DNA from: Yoonia sp. BS5-3
Lineage (GTDB): Bacteria; Pseudomonadota; Alphaproteobacteria; Rhodobacterales; Rhodobacteraceae
Reading direction: 5' to 3'
Length of the DNA: 64,000 bases
NCBI RefSeq assembly: GCF_038069655.2
Contig: NZ_CP150951.2
Location: forward strand, 2,444,001-2,508,000
Shown: piece by piece, positions 17,459-25,955 of the stretch
Layout of the letters: every line of letters starts with the position of its first letter
Position numbering within the stretch: position 1 is the first letter of the stretch
The notes under the pieces: generated by a model
The model's input: only the letters and a program-made list of their open reading frames with translations
Database searches by the model: none
What the model was told of the DNA's origin: nothing
Made by a program: the position numbers and the translations under genes

Positions 17459-18202
17459 TCATGCGAATGCTGCCCGGATTAGGCCCGCCCCGGACAGGAT
17501 CAGCAAGAGAAAAACCGCAAATCGACGAAAGGCGGCGGGCGGCGTGCTGAGAAACTGACGCCCGCCCAGCCAAACGCCAAGTCCCAGCAGCGGAAACGCC
17601 AAGGCTGCGCCGATGGCCGTCTCCCATGTGACCAAACCGCCCACCCACAGGAGCGGCAAGGTGATCAGATCGAGACCGGTAAGAAAAGCGATCATCGTGG
17701 CCCGGAATACTGCAGGGGGCATTGGTTGGGCGGCCATGAAAACGGCGACAGGCGCGCCGCCAACCCCGGCCCCGTTGCAGACTCCTGAAATTATACCCAC
17801 GCCCAAATGCCCCGGTGCGTGGATCGCCCTTTGCAAGGTCCAGCCTGACAGCAAGACAAGCGACATGATCAGCACCAATGTGGAAACAATCAGCCGCACC
17901 ATATCCTCGCCAACAGACAGGATGATGCCAACCGACAGGGGCAGCACAATGGCCGCGCCTGCCAGCATGGCCCCAACCCGGCGCCAGTCGATATCGGGCC
18001 GAATGCCGCGGGCTTGAAATATGGTCATCAGCATTTCGCACGCGAAGACCACGGGGATCAGCGGCAAGGGATTGGTGAAAATGGCGGCAAATGTGATGAC
18101 AATGGCCGAAAATCCGAAGCCCGAGTAACCGCGCACAAATGCTGCCCCAATCAGGGCCAGCGCCAATGCTGCGGTTACGCCGGGGGTCAGATCGAAGGGC
18201 AA
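17459..18202 (-). CDS. second TSUP-family anion permease
   Basis: 247 residues, about eight helices. The repeat segments AAFVRGYSGFGFSAIVI (about 20-36) and GIISGVCNGAGVGGAPVAV are typical of TauE/SafE. Only 2 bp separate it from the xsc stop, so it is the gene nearest to sulfite production. It is clearly different in sequence from the TSUP protein encoded at 14691-15452 and not a recent tandem copy. Likely export of sulfite or acetate-pathway anions; substrate inferred from place. Confidence 0.83.
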   Translation of the reverse strand: MPFDLTPGVTAALALALIGAAFVRGYSGFGFSAIVITFAAIFTNPLPLIPVVFACEMLMTIFQARGIRPDIDWRRVGAMLAGAAIVLPLSVGIILSVGEDMVRLIVSTLVLIMSLVLLSGWTLQRAIHAPGHLGVGIISGVCNGAGVGGAPVAVFMAAQPMPPAVFRATMIAFLTGLDLITLPLLWVGGLVTWETAIGAALAFPLLGLGVWLGGRQFLSTPPAAFRRFAVFLLLILSGAGLIRAAFA

Positions 18203-18204
18203 GC

Positions 18205-19977
18205 TTATTCAGCAGCCATGTCCGATTTGTTGATGCCCGCAACGCGGACGGGTTTCTTCATGGCATCGCGGCGGAACGGCTCGCCCAGTTCCTGGTTCAG
18301 GATAACTTCGATCAGGGTGGTTGTATTGTTTTCCATCTGGTCCTTGATCGCCTGATTAAGGATCTCAGTCAGCTCATCCATCGTCTTGGCCTGCACGCCT
18401 TTCAGCCCGCAGGCCTGCGCGATCCCGGCATAGGATACTTTCATATCCAATTCGGTCCCGACGAAGTTATCATCAAACCACAATGTAGAATTGCGCTTTT
18501 CTGCGCCCCATTGGTAATTTCTGAACACAATTTGGGTGATCGCAGGCCATTCCTCGCGGCCAATCGCCGTCAGCTCATTGACCGAGATGCCAAAGGCCCC
18601 GTCACCAGCAAAACCGATCACCGGCACATCTGGGCAGCCGATCTTGGCGCCGATGATGGAGGGCAGACCATAGCCGCAGGGACCAAAGAGACCCGGGGCC
18701 AGATATTTGCGACCTGTTGGGAAAGAGGGGTAGGCGTTGCCGATGGCGCAGTTGTTGCCGATGTCGGAGCTGATAATCGCATTTTCTGGCATCGCCGCCT
18801 GAATGGCGCGCCATGCTTTGCGCGGCGACATCCAGTCAGGCCGTGCGGCGCGGGCACGTTCGTTCCATGTGGTGCCGGGATCATCCTCTTCGTGATCCAT
18901 TGAGGACAGTTCCTGCGCCCAAGCCGATTTGGTTTGGGCAATCAGCGCCTTGCGTTCATCGCGTCCGGCATCGCCTGCCGTTTCGGCCAATTCGGCGCTG
19001 ATCCCTTTCGCGACCTTGGCGGCGTCGCCCACGATTCCGACGGCGACTTTCTTGGTCAGGCCGATCCGGTCGGGGTTGATATCAACCTGAATGACTTTTG
19101 CGCCCGTCGGCCAATAATCGATGCCATAACCGGGCAAGGTCGAAAACGGGTTGAGCCGCGTGCCTAGGGCCAGCACGACATCCGCTTTGCTGATCAGCTC
19201 CATCCCGGCTTTCGAACCGTTATAGCCCAATGGACCAGCGAATAGCGGGTGCGAGCCGGGGAAGGCGTCATTGTGCTGGTAGCCGACGCAAACGGGGGCG
19301 TCCAAGGTTTCGGCCAGCGCTTTAGAGGCGGCGATCCCGCCTTCGGCCAGCACAACACCGGCTCCGTTCAGGATGACGGGGAACTTGGCCTCAGACAGCA
19401 GTTCCGCGGCTTTGGCAATCGAACTTTCGCCGCCGGGGCTGGATTCGAATTCGATAGGCTCGGGAATTTCAACGTCGATGACCTGCGTCCACATATCGCG
19501 CGGGATGTTCAGCTGCGCGGGACCAGACAGGCGCTTGGCCTTGGCGATGACGCGGGCGAGCACTTCGCAGACGCGGGATGGGTCGCGGACCTCTTCTTGA
19601 TAGGCAACCATGTCTTCGAACAGTTTCATCTGCTCGACTTCCTGGAAACCACCCTGACCGATGGTCTTGTTTGCGGCTTGCGGCGTGACCAGCAGCAAGG
19701 GCGTGTGGTTCCAATAGGCGGTTTTTACAGCGGTGACAAAGTTAGTGATGCCGGGGCCGTTCTGGGCAATCATCATCGACATCTCGCCCGTGGCCCGGGT
19801 GTAGCCATCGGCCATCATGCCCGCGCTGCCTTCATGTGCACAGTCCCAGAACATGATCCCGGCGGCCGGAAAGATATCAGAAATCGGCATCATGGCCGAT
19901 CCAATGATCCCAAAAGCGTGGCGGATCCCATGCGTTTGCAGGGTTTTCACAAACGCTTCTTCGGTGGTCATTTTCAT
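18205..19977 (-). CDS. xsc: sulfoacetaldehyde acetyltransferase
   Basis: 590 residues, thiamine diphosphate enzyme that converts sulfoacetaldehyde and phosphate to acetyl phosphate and sulfite. Domains in order: Pyr (about 1-170, with the catalytic Glu in AHEGSAGMM), central (190-330), PP with the TPP/Mg motif GDGAFGISVNELTAIG and NYQWGAEKRN (about 455-490). The QWGAEKRN segment and the adjacent tpa, pta and TauR mark it as Xsc rather than acetolactate synthase. Start 19977 has AAGGA upstream; a 19-codon longer reading has none. A TauR-like repeat pair lies 91-123 bp upstream. Confidence 0.95.
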   Translation of the reverse strand: MKMTTEEAFVKTLQTHGIRHAFGIIGSAMMPISDIFPAAGIMFWDCAHEGSAGMMADGYTRATGEMSMMIAQNGPGITNFVTAVKTAYWNHTPLLLVTPQAANKTIGQGGFQEVEQMKLFEDMVAYQEEVRDPSRVCEVLARVIAKAKRLSGPAQLNIPRDMWTQVIDVEIPEPIEFESSPGGESSIAKAAELLSEAKFPVILNGAGVVLAEGGIAASKALAETLDAPVCVGYQHNDAFPGSHPLFAGPLGYNGSKAGMELISKADVVLALGTRLNPFSTLPGYGIDYWPTGAKVIQVDINPDRIGLTKKVAVGIVGDAAKVAKGISAELAETAGDAGRDERKALIAQTKSAWAQELSSMDHEEDDPGTTWNERARAARPDWMSPRKAWRAIQAAMPENAIISSDIGNNCAIGNAYPSFPTGRKYLAPGLFGPCGYGLPSIIGAKIGCPDVPVIGFAGDGAFGISVNELTAIGREEWPAITQIVFRNYQWGAEKRNSTLWFDDNFVGTELDMKVSYAGIAQACGLKGVQAKTMDELTEILNQAIKDQMENNTTTLIEVILNQELGEPFRRDAMKKPVRVAGINKSDMAAE

Positions 19978-20067
19978 GGATCTGGTCCTTCCAGGTTGCA
20001 ATGGACAATGACGTGGCCCAGTGCCCCGTTTCATTGCCCGGACATTATGAATAACGGCCGATCCGGG

Positions 20068-20100
20068 TTAGGTCCAGTTCGAACCCGTCCTTAAGGCCAA
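20068..20100 (-). promoter_or_regulatory. candidate TauR operator upstream of xsc
   Basis: On the minus strand two direct repeats, TTGGCCTTAA (20100-20091) and CTGGACCTAA (20077-20068), are 23 bp apart, about two helical turns. The pair sits 91-123 bp before the xsc ATG. The same arrangement occurs at nearly the same distance before tpa, and a third pair is beside tauR. MocR-type TauR is known to activate taurine genes in Rhodobacter; binding to these copies is inferred. Confidence 0.6.
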
Positions 20101-20132
20101 ATGGGCCGTCTGTGACAATAAGGCTTGGCGGA

Positions 20133-21593
20133 TCAATAATGCGCAATCGCATCAGCAATCAGACGAACGCCTTCACTTATGCGCGATGCGGGGATCGAGG
20201 AATAGGCCAACCGCAAATACTGGGTAGGTGGGGTGTCGCTGGCGAAAAACGGGGCGCCGGGCTCAACCAACACGCTATCAGCGAGCAGATGTTCGGCAAG
20301 TATGGCGGTGTCAACGCCGCTGGGCGCACGCAGCCAGATCGAAGAGCCACCATAGGTGCCTTGCCCGGCGACGGTCAGGTCGTGGTGATGCAGGGTCTCT
20401 TCCATGACACGGCGGCGTTCATGATACGTTTTGCTCATGCGGCGCACCAACGCATCGTAATGGCCCAATGACAGGTAGTAACTGACCGTCCGCTGAATAT
20501 GTCCGGGCGGATGGCGCAAGACCGTGGCGCGCAGGGCGCGAGCTTCACGGATAAAGGGGGCAGGGCCAACCAAATAGCCCAAACGCAGCCCCGGAAAGAT
20601 CGATTTCGAAAACGAGCCGACATAAATCACCCGCCCATTCTGATCGAGCGATTTGAGCGAGGGAGAGGGCGATTTGAGAAACGACATCTCAAATTCATAA
20701 TCATCCTCGACAACAATGAAATCATCGGCTTCGGCCTTTTCCAGCAGGGCATTGCGCCGGGAAAGCGGCATGGTTGCTGTGGTTGGGCATTGATGGCTGG
20801 GGGTGGTGAAAACAACATCCGTATCATCGGGCAGCTTATCAGGTGGCAGCCCATCGCGGTCGACCTGTACCGGGCTGAGCTGGCAGCGTGATTGAGTCAG
20901 GATATTGCGCAAGGCAGGGTAGCACGGATCCTCGATCACTGCGCGTCTGCGGCTATTCAGCAAGACCTGCGCCGATAGCCATAACGCGTTTTGCGCGCCC
21001 ATCGTGATCAGGATTTCATCGCTGTTGGCCAAGATACCGCGCCGAGGCAGGGTTTGGCGCGCCACGAATTCGACCAGTTGCGGATCGTCACCATCAAAAT
21101 AATCGGCTGTCAAAGCCTCAAAATCGCGCATTCCCAGTGCGCGCAGGGCGCAAAGCCGCCAATTGGCGCTGTCAAAAAGTGTCCGATCTGTCTGCCCATA
21201 GATAAATGGATAGCGAAAGCGCGACCAATCGGCGGGTTTGTCAACGCTCAGCCCCGGGGTAAAGCGCTGGGCGATGGCACGGGGCCAGTCGACGGTGCCT
21301 TGATCTGCGCGCTGGGCAGGAAAGGCGGGGGGCTCGGGCGCGTTGTCGGATACAAAATACCCCGAACGGCCACGCGAGATCATATAATCATCGGCGACCA
21401 GTTCAGTATAGGCCAGCGTCACGGTGATCCGGCTGACACCAAGATGCTGCGCCATTTTACGCGATGAGGGCAGGCGCTCCCCGGGGCGAAAGCGCCCCTC
21501 TAGGATGCCTTGTGCGACCATTTGCTGAATCCGCGATTGCAACGTGCCTTCAGCGGAATGGTCGAGGAAAAAAGTTTCAGCAGAGATCGACAT
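20133..21593 (-). CDS. tauR: MocR-type (GntR family) regulator of taurine metabolism
   Basis: 486 residues. N-terminal GntR winged helix (about 14-80, with RPGERLPSSRKMAQHLGVSR), then an aminotransferase fold type I domain (about 120-480) with the PLP-binding lysine in YVGSFSKSIFPGLRLG. The closest functional model is TauR of Rhodobacter capsulatus, an activator of tpa. Here it lies directly upstream of xsc on the same strand, and direct repeats of the presumed TauR type sit 5-36 bp before its own ATG, which allows autoregulation. Assignment rests on family plus context. Confidence 0.9.
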   Translation of the reverse strand: MSISAETFFLDHSAEGTLQSRIQQMVAQGILEGRFRPGERLPSSRKMAQHLGVSRITVTLAYTELVADDYMISRGRSGYFVSDNAPEPPAFPAQRADQGTVDWPRAIAQRFTPGLSVDKPADWSRFRYPFIYGQTDRTLFDSANWRLCALRALGMRDFEALTADYFDGDDPQLVEFVARQTLPRRGILANSDEILITMGAQNALWLSAQVLLNSRRRAVIEDPCYPALRNILTQSRCQLSPVQVDRDGLPPDKLPDDTDVVFTTPSHQCPTTATMPLSRRNALLEKAEADDFIVVEDDYEFEMSFLKSPSPSLKSLDQNGRVIYVGSFSKSIFPGLRLGYLVGPAPFIREARALRATVLRHPPGHIQRTVSYYLSLGHYDALVRRMSKTYHERRRVMEETLHHHDLTVAGQGTYGGSSIWLRAPSGVDTAILAEHLLADSVLVEPGAPFFASDTPPTQYLRLAYSSIPASRISEGVRLIADAIAHY

Positions 21594-21597
21594 GTGG

Positions 21598-21629
21598 CTG
21601 GCCTTATGTTGCCAGAAGACTGGACTTAA
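21598..21629 (+). promoter_or_regulatory. candidate TauR operator between tauR and a small secreted-protein gene
   Basis: Direct repeats CTGGCCTTAT (21598-21607) and CTGGACTTAA (21620-21629), 22 bp apart, the best-matching pair of the three in the cluster. They overlap the tauR leader but point to the plus strand, toward the gene at 21771. This could mean autorepression of tauR, activation of the plus-strand gene, or both. Confidence 0.55.
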
Positions 21630-21770
21630 GGCTGGGTGATTTCAAGCAGAATAGGGGGTTCGCGGATTTGACCATGCTCCTGACCTAACGTCACCTGATA
21701 AATTTCTATTTCTTGCGACGGAACCAATGCGGTGCGGCGTTTGAGGGGCATAAGCAAACAGGAGACGACC

Positions 21771-22091
21771 ATGAATATGCTTGCCAAGACCTTCTTTGTG
21801 TCGATGCTCGGCCTGTCCGCCGCGACAGTTGCGACATCACAGACGATGAACAATGACGGTCCGCCGCCAATGGACGAGATTGCAGCTGATCTGGGTGTGA
21901 CTGTTGCCGATTTGGAAAATTGCGGACCTGACGAAGCCCCCGCGCGCGGCGAACGTCCAAGCCGCGAGGAACATGAAGAACGCATGGAAACTTTGGCCAC
22001 ATGCTTGCAAGGCGCGAATGCCGCAATCACCGCCGAGATGATCCATGATGTTATGGAAGAATACCGTCCCGCCCCACCTGACCGCGGTTAA
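21771..22091 (+). CDS. small secreted protein of unknown function
   Basis: 106 residues. A Sec signal peptide (about 1-23, LAKTFFVSMLGLSAATVATS) precedes an acidic mature part of about 83 residues with exactly two cysteines (in ENCGPD and LATCLQG), which could pair in the periplasm. ATG 21771 has AGGAGA 6 bp upstream; a 13-codon longer frame has no ribosome site. It lies alone on the plus strand inside the taurine cluster, downstream of a TauR-like repeat pair and before a strong terminator. No family is recognised. Confidence 0.75.
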   Translation: MNMLAKTFFVSMLGLSAATVATSQTMNNDGPPPMDEIAADLGVTVADLENCGPDEAPARGERPSREEHEERMETLATCLQGANAAITAEMIHDVMEEYRPAPPDRG

Positions 22092-22139
22092 GCCGGTCAG
22101 GCCACTCACGGAGCATTCGCTCAGGCGTTCGGTGCAGAG

Positions 22140-22172
22140 GGCCCAGAGGTATATCCTCTGGGCCTTTATTTT
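22140..22172 (+). terminator. rho-independent terminator after the small secreted-protein gene
   Basis: Perfect 10-bp stem GGCCCAGAGG / CCTCTGGGCC with loop TATAT, followed by TTTATTTTAT on the plus strand. It ends the plus-strand gene and, lying next to the tpa stop, separates two converging transcripts. Confidence 0.85.
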
Positions 22173-23553
22173 ATCCCAGGACGCGTGTGATGGCCTGGTC
22201 AACCGCATCGGTCACCTGATCAAGATCATCCTTGGTTGCGATCAATGGCGGCGCAAAGAGCAGGGTGTTGTTAAAGCCTGGCAAAGACCTGTTTGTGGCG
22301 CCGATAATCACGCCTTGGGCCAGACAATCGGCCACAATCGCCGCCATCTCTTTTTCGCCAACCGGGTCTTTGCTGTCGCGATCAGTGACCAGTTCGGCGC
22401 CCGCAAACAGACCCATGCCCCGTATATCGCCAACCCAGGCATGTTTTTCCATCAACGCAGACAGATTGCCCATCAGATGCGCCCCCATGGCGGTCGAGTT
22501 GCCAAGCAGGTCCTCTTCCTCGATGATTTTCATGTTCTCAATGGCCGCAGCGGGGCCCGAGGTGCAGCCCCCAAAGGTCGAGATATCGCGGAAATAGCTC
22601 AGCTTATCGGTCTCGTCTTTGAACATTTCAAAGACGGCGTCGGTGGTCACGCAGCACGATATCGCCGCATAGCCAGAGGCCACGCCTTTGGCCATGGTCA
22701 CGATATCAGGCTGAACGCCAAATTGCTGATAGCCAAACCAAGTACCGGTCCGACCAAGCCCGCAAACCACCTCATCAATATGCAGCAAGATATCGTATTT
22801 CTTGCAGATTTCCTGCACGCGTTCCCAATAGCCCTTGGGCGGGACGATGATGCCGCCACCGGCGGTGATCGGTTCAAGACATAGCGCGCCGATCGTGTCG
22901 GCACCTTCGGCAAGGATCACATCCTCAATGGCCTGTGCGGCCTTCGCTGCGTATTCTTCGCCCACTGATCCATCTTGCGACCGGTATTCCAGGCAATGTG
23001 GCACCCGGACAAAACCGGGCGCAAAGGGGCCGTATTGGGCATTGCGTTCATCCTGGCCACCTGCGGACATCGCCGCAATGGTTGAGCCGTGATAATCGCG
23101 GTCGCGATACAGAATTTTCTGCTTCTTTCCGCCGTAATGTTTATGGCTGATCTGGCGGACCATCTTGAACGCCTTCTCATTCGCCTCAGAGCCGGAATTG
23201 GCATAATAAACGCGGTCCAAACCGGGCATTTTTTCGGTCAGCATCTCGGCAAAATGCGCGCCGGGGATTGTCCCGGCATTCCCGCCGAAAAAGCACATCT
23301 TGGTGACCTGTTTGGCAATGGCCTGACCAATACGTTCGCGGCCGTAGCCGACATTCACTGTCCAGACCCCGCCTGAAACCGCATCTAGATGCTCTTTACC
23401 GCGGATGTCCCAGACACGCATGCCCTTGCCTTCGACAATGATGCGCGGATCTGTCGTCTCAAACGGTTTGTGTTGGGTCAGGTGATGCCAGATATGCGCG
23501 CGATCCGCCTCGACAACGGTCTCGGGGTCATTTGCGAAGTGTTGGGTATCCAT
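22171..23553 (-). CDS. tpa: taurine-pyruvate aminotransferase
   Basis: 460 residues, class III PLP aminotransferase that moves the amino group of taurine to pyruvate, giving sulfoacetaldehyde and alanine. Visible: YANSGSEANEKAFKMVRQ (PLP phosphate site), DYHGSTIAAMSAGG, LLHIDEVVCGLGRTG with the cofactor Asp, and the Schiff-base Lys in MAKGVASGYA. ATG 23553 has GGAG 8 bp upstream; the 49-codon longer frame crosses the promoter and was rejected. It is divergent from tauABC, with a TauR-type repeat pair 97-129 bp upstream. Neighbours xsc and tauABC support Tpa over other omega-aminotransferases. Confidence 0.94.
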   Translation of the reverse strand: MDTQHFANDPETVVEADRAHIWHHLTQHKPFETTDPRIIVEGKGMRVWDIRGKEHLDAVSGGVWTVNVGYGRERIGQAIAKQVTKMCFFGGNAGTIPGAHFAEMLTEKMPGLDRVYYANSGSEANEKAFKMVRQISHKHYGGKKQKILYRDRDYHGSTIAAMSAGGQDERNAQYGPFAPGFVRVPHCLEYRSQDGSVGEEYAAKAAQAIEDVILAEGADTIGALCLEPITAGGGIIVPPKGYWERVQEICKKYDILLHIDEVVCGLGRTGTWFGYQQFGVQPDIVTMAKGVASGYAAISCCVTTDAVFEMFKDETDKLSYFRDISTFGGCTSGPAAAIENMKIIEEEDLLGNSTAMGAHLMGNLSALMEKHAWVGDIRGMGLFAGAELVTDRDSKDPVGEKEMAAIVADCLAQGVIIGATNRSLPGFNNTLLFAPPLIATKDDLDQVTDAVDQAITRVLG

Positions 23554-24031
23554 CTCGGACGCTCCGTCAAAATAAAGGGAAAGGCCATCCGAATCCAGCT
23601 TCGGACTGCCCTGATAACAAGCACTCTGCCTGTAGAGAATGCATTCCAGATAGGGCCAGATTGGCTGCAAGCATATATCCAGTGCTGTTTTGGTGCGCAT
23701 GGTGCCTCGCGATCTACTCTACGCTAAGTCGTTGAATGCAAATAAAAATGGCGTGTTTTTCATATGCGTTTGCAGTGCCGCCCCTGTCGTTTCCCCCTAT
23801 TTCTACCGATTGACCTATGGGCATGAATTGCCTTCGCTACGATCAGGCTTGCGACTGCGTCTAAAATGGGCGTTGCGCAAGGCAAATGGCCGTTCTTGGC
23901 CATGTTTGAGTGCAAGACGTGATTTGGGCTAGGAACCACTTCCAAATCATGGTCAGCTAACGCGAGTGAGGCGAGGCCAACCTTGTCCGAATACGGACCC
24001 AACCGGGTTCACAACACGGGAGACGAATAAA
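23554..24031. other. divergent regulatory region between tpa and tauA
   Basis: 478 bp without a gene. Near tpa it holds the repeat pair listed separately and two more CTGG copies (23649-23640 and 23598-23589, minus strand). Nearer tauA there is an inverted repeat ATGGCC (23886-23891) / GGCCAT (23898-23903) and a TTGACC hexamer at 23810, but no convincing full promoter. No CTGG-nnnTAW pair points toward tauA, so how tauABC is switched on is not clear from sequence. Confidence 0.55.
23650..23682 (-). promoter_or_regulatory. candidate TauR operator upstream of tpa
   Basis: Minus-strand direct repeats CTGGATATAT (23682-23673) and CTGGCCCTAT (23659-23650), 23 bp apart. They lie 97-129 bp before the tpa ATG, almost the same distance as the pair before xsc. 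A further CTGGAATGCA follows immediately (23649-23640). Confidence 0.6.
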
Positions 24032-25039
24032 ATGAAACTCAAGAATGCACTGATGGGCGCAGCGGCAGGCATCGCCATGCTGGGCGGCGCGCATCAAGCG
24101 GTCGCGCAAAGCGCTGATGAAATCACCGTGGGCTACTTCCTTGAATGGCCAATGCCTTTCCAGTTCGCCAAGGTGAACGGCACCTATGACGAGGAACTTG
24201 GCGTGACCGTCAACTGGGTCAGCTTTGACAGCGGCACAGCGATGTCGGCTGCAATGGCCTCTGGCGATGTTCAGATTTCTGTCAGCCAGGGTGTGCCACC
24301 ATTTGTTGTCGCGACATCTGCAGGGCAGGATCTGCAGATCCTCGACGTGGCCGTGTCCTACGCGGAAAACGATAACTGCGTTGTCGCCTCTGGCTTGGAA
24401 ATTGACCAGGACAGCGCGGATGAGCTGGCAGGCAAGAAAGTTGCCGTACCACTGGGGACAGCCGCACATTATGGCTTCTTGCGCCAGATGGACCATTTCG
24501 GGGTCGATCTTGCTTCGCTGGAAATCGTTGACATGGCGCCGCCCGATGGGGCTGCCGCGATTGCGCAGGGCGCTGTTGACATGGCCTGCGGCTGGGGCGG
24601 TTCGCTGCGCCGGATGCTTGAGCATGGCAACGTCCTGCTGACAGGTGCCGAAAAAGAAGAGCTGGGCATTCTGGTCTTTGACGTCACATCCGCACCAGCA
24701 GGGTTCATCGCCGAAAACTCTGAACTGATCGCCAAATTCCTGGCCGTGACTGCAGAGGCAAACGCTGCTTGGAATGACGGGTCCGGCGTTGAAGAAATGC
24801 TGCCTGTGATCGCCAATGACGCCGGTATGGATGTCGATGCAACGGCCGAGACAATGGCAACATTCGTCTTCCCAACTGTTGAAGACCAGCTGTCTGGCGC
24901 ATGGCTTGGCGGTGCGGCACCGGCCTTTATGAAAGGCGTCGCTGATGTCTTCGTCGAATCCGGTTCGATCCCTTCATCGCTGAGCAGCTATGAAGGCAAC
25001 ATCAATATCGGCCCGCTCGAAGCTGCAGCCGATATGTAA
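24032..25039 (+). CDS. tauA: taurine ABC transporter substrate-binding protein
   Basis: 335 residues, periplasmic receptor of the TauA/SsuA (NMT1-like) fold. ATG 24032 opens a Sec signal peptide (about 1-24, NALMGAAAGIAMLGGAHQAVAQ). GGGAG lies about 10 bp upstream. A longer frame to 23966 was rejected. The mature part starts EITVGYFLEWPMPFQFA, the usual first strand of sulfonate receptors. First gene of tauABC, followed by an attenuating hairpin, which favours high receptor levels. Taurine as ligand is inferred from tpa, xsc and tauR next door. Confidence 0.93.
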   Translation: MKLKNALMGAAAGIAMLGGAHQAVAQSADEITVGYFLEWPMPFQFAKVNGTYDEELGVTVNWVSFDSGTAMSAAMASGDVQISVSQGVPPFVVATSAGQDLQILDVAVSYAENDNCVVASGLEIDQDSADELAGKKVAVPLGTAAHYGFLRQMDHFGVDLASLEIVDMAPPDGAAAIAQGAVDMACGWGGSLRRMLEHGNVLLTGAEKEELGILVFDVTSAPAGFIAENSELIAKFLAVTAEANAAWNDGSGVEEMLPVIANDAGMDVDATAETMATFVFPTVEDQLSGAWLGGAAPAFMKGVADVFVESGSIPSSLSSYEGNINIGPLEAAADM

Positions 25040-25048
25040 ATGATCAGA

Positions 25049-25087
25049 CCCGGTGCGGGCCCCTTGGCGCGCACCGGGTTTCCTTTT
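25049..25087 (+). terminator. partial terminator between tauA and tauB
   Basis: 9-bp stem CCCGGTGCG (25049-25057) / CGCACCGGG (25070-25078) followed by TTTCCTTTTT. It would stop part of the transcripts after tauA, making more binding protein than ATPase and permease. Confidence 0.75.
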
Positions 25088-25151
25088 TGCTCCTGACAAT
25101 CCGTGCGGCTGTATCTTGCTTGGATTCTCTGGGACAAGAACGGGACGGGAC

Positions 25152-25955
25152 ATGCCAGGACTAATAATTGACAGACTATCGATGCGCTTTGACCTGCCCA
25201 ACGGCGCGTCTGTGCAAGCGCTCAAGGATGTGTCGCTGAACCTCAAAGCGGGCGAACTTTTGTCGGTGCTCGGGCCATCGGGCTGCGGGAAAACGACCTT
25301 GCTGAACATTGTTGCAGGTTTTCTTGCGCCCACCGAGGGACAGGTCGTGCTGAATAACAAAGTCGTCGAGGGCCCTGGCCCAGAACGCGGTATGGTCTTT
25401 CAGCAAGGCGCCTTGTTCGAATGGATGAGCGTGCGGGAAAATGTCGGCTTCGGCCCTTCGATGAAAAAGATGCCCAGTAAAGAAAAGGCCCAGATCGTGG
25501 ATCACCTGCTGGACGTGGTCGGCCTGCAGGATTTCAAAGAAAAAGCGGTCTATGAGCTTTCGGGCGGCATGCAGCAACGCGTCGCCTTGGCCCGTTGTTT
25601 GGCCAACGAACCCGATGTGATCTTGATGGATGAACCTTTGGGCGCGCTTGACGCGCTGACCCGCGAAAAGATGCAAGGGCTGGTTCTGAAACTGTGGAAA
25701 GAAACCGGCAAAACGATCATCTTGATCACCCACTCAGTGGAAGAGGCGCTGCTTTTGGGTGAACGCCTGCTTGTCATGGCGCCGCGCCCGGGCCGGATCC
25801 ATACTGAATACCGATTGCCATTTGCTGAAATGGGCGTGGGCCAAGACCTGCGCGAGGTCAAGAAACACCCCAAATTCGGTGAAATCCGCGAGGAAATCCT
25901 TGGTATGATCTGGAATATGGAAGAAGAAATCATGGGCCGGCAGGAGGGCGCGTAA
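25152..25955 (+). CDS. tauB: taurine ABC transporter ATP-binding protein
   Basis: 267 residues, cytoplasmic ATPase of the taurine importer. Walker A GPSGCGKTT (about 41-49), Q-loop MVFQQGALFEWMSV, signature LSGGMQQRVALARC, Walker B DVILMDEPLGALDAL and switch His in ILITHSVEEALLL. ATG 25152 was chosen: the family begins a few residues before the nucleotide-binding strand, and the longer frame runs through the upstream terminator hairpin. The stop overlaps the tauC start as TAATG. Confidence 0.93.
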   Translation: MPGLIIDRLSMRFDLPNGASVQALKDVSLNLKAGELLSVLGPSGCGKTTLLNIVAGFLAPTEGQVVLNNKVVEGPGPERGMVFQQGALFEWMSVRENVGFGPSMKKMPSKEKAQIVDHLLDVVGLQDFKEKAVYELSGGMQQRVALARCLANEPDVILMDEPLGALDALTREKMQGLVLKLWKETGKTIILITHSVEEALLLGERLLVMAPRPGRIHTEYRLPFAEMGVGQDLREVKKHPKFGEIREEILGMIWNMEEEIMGRQEGA

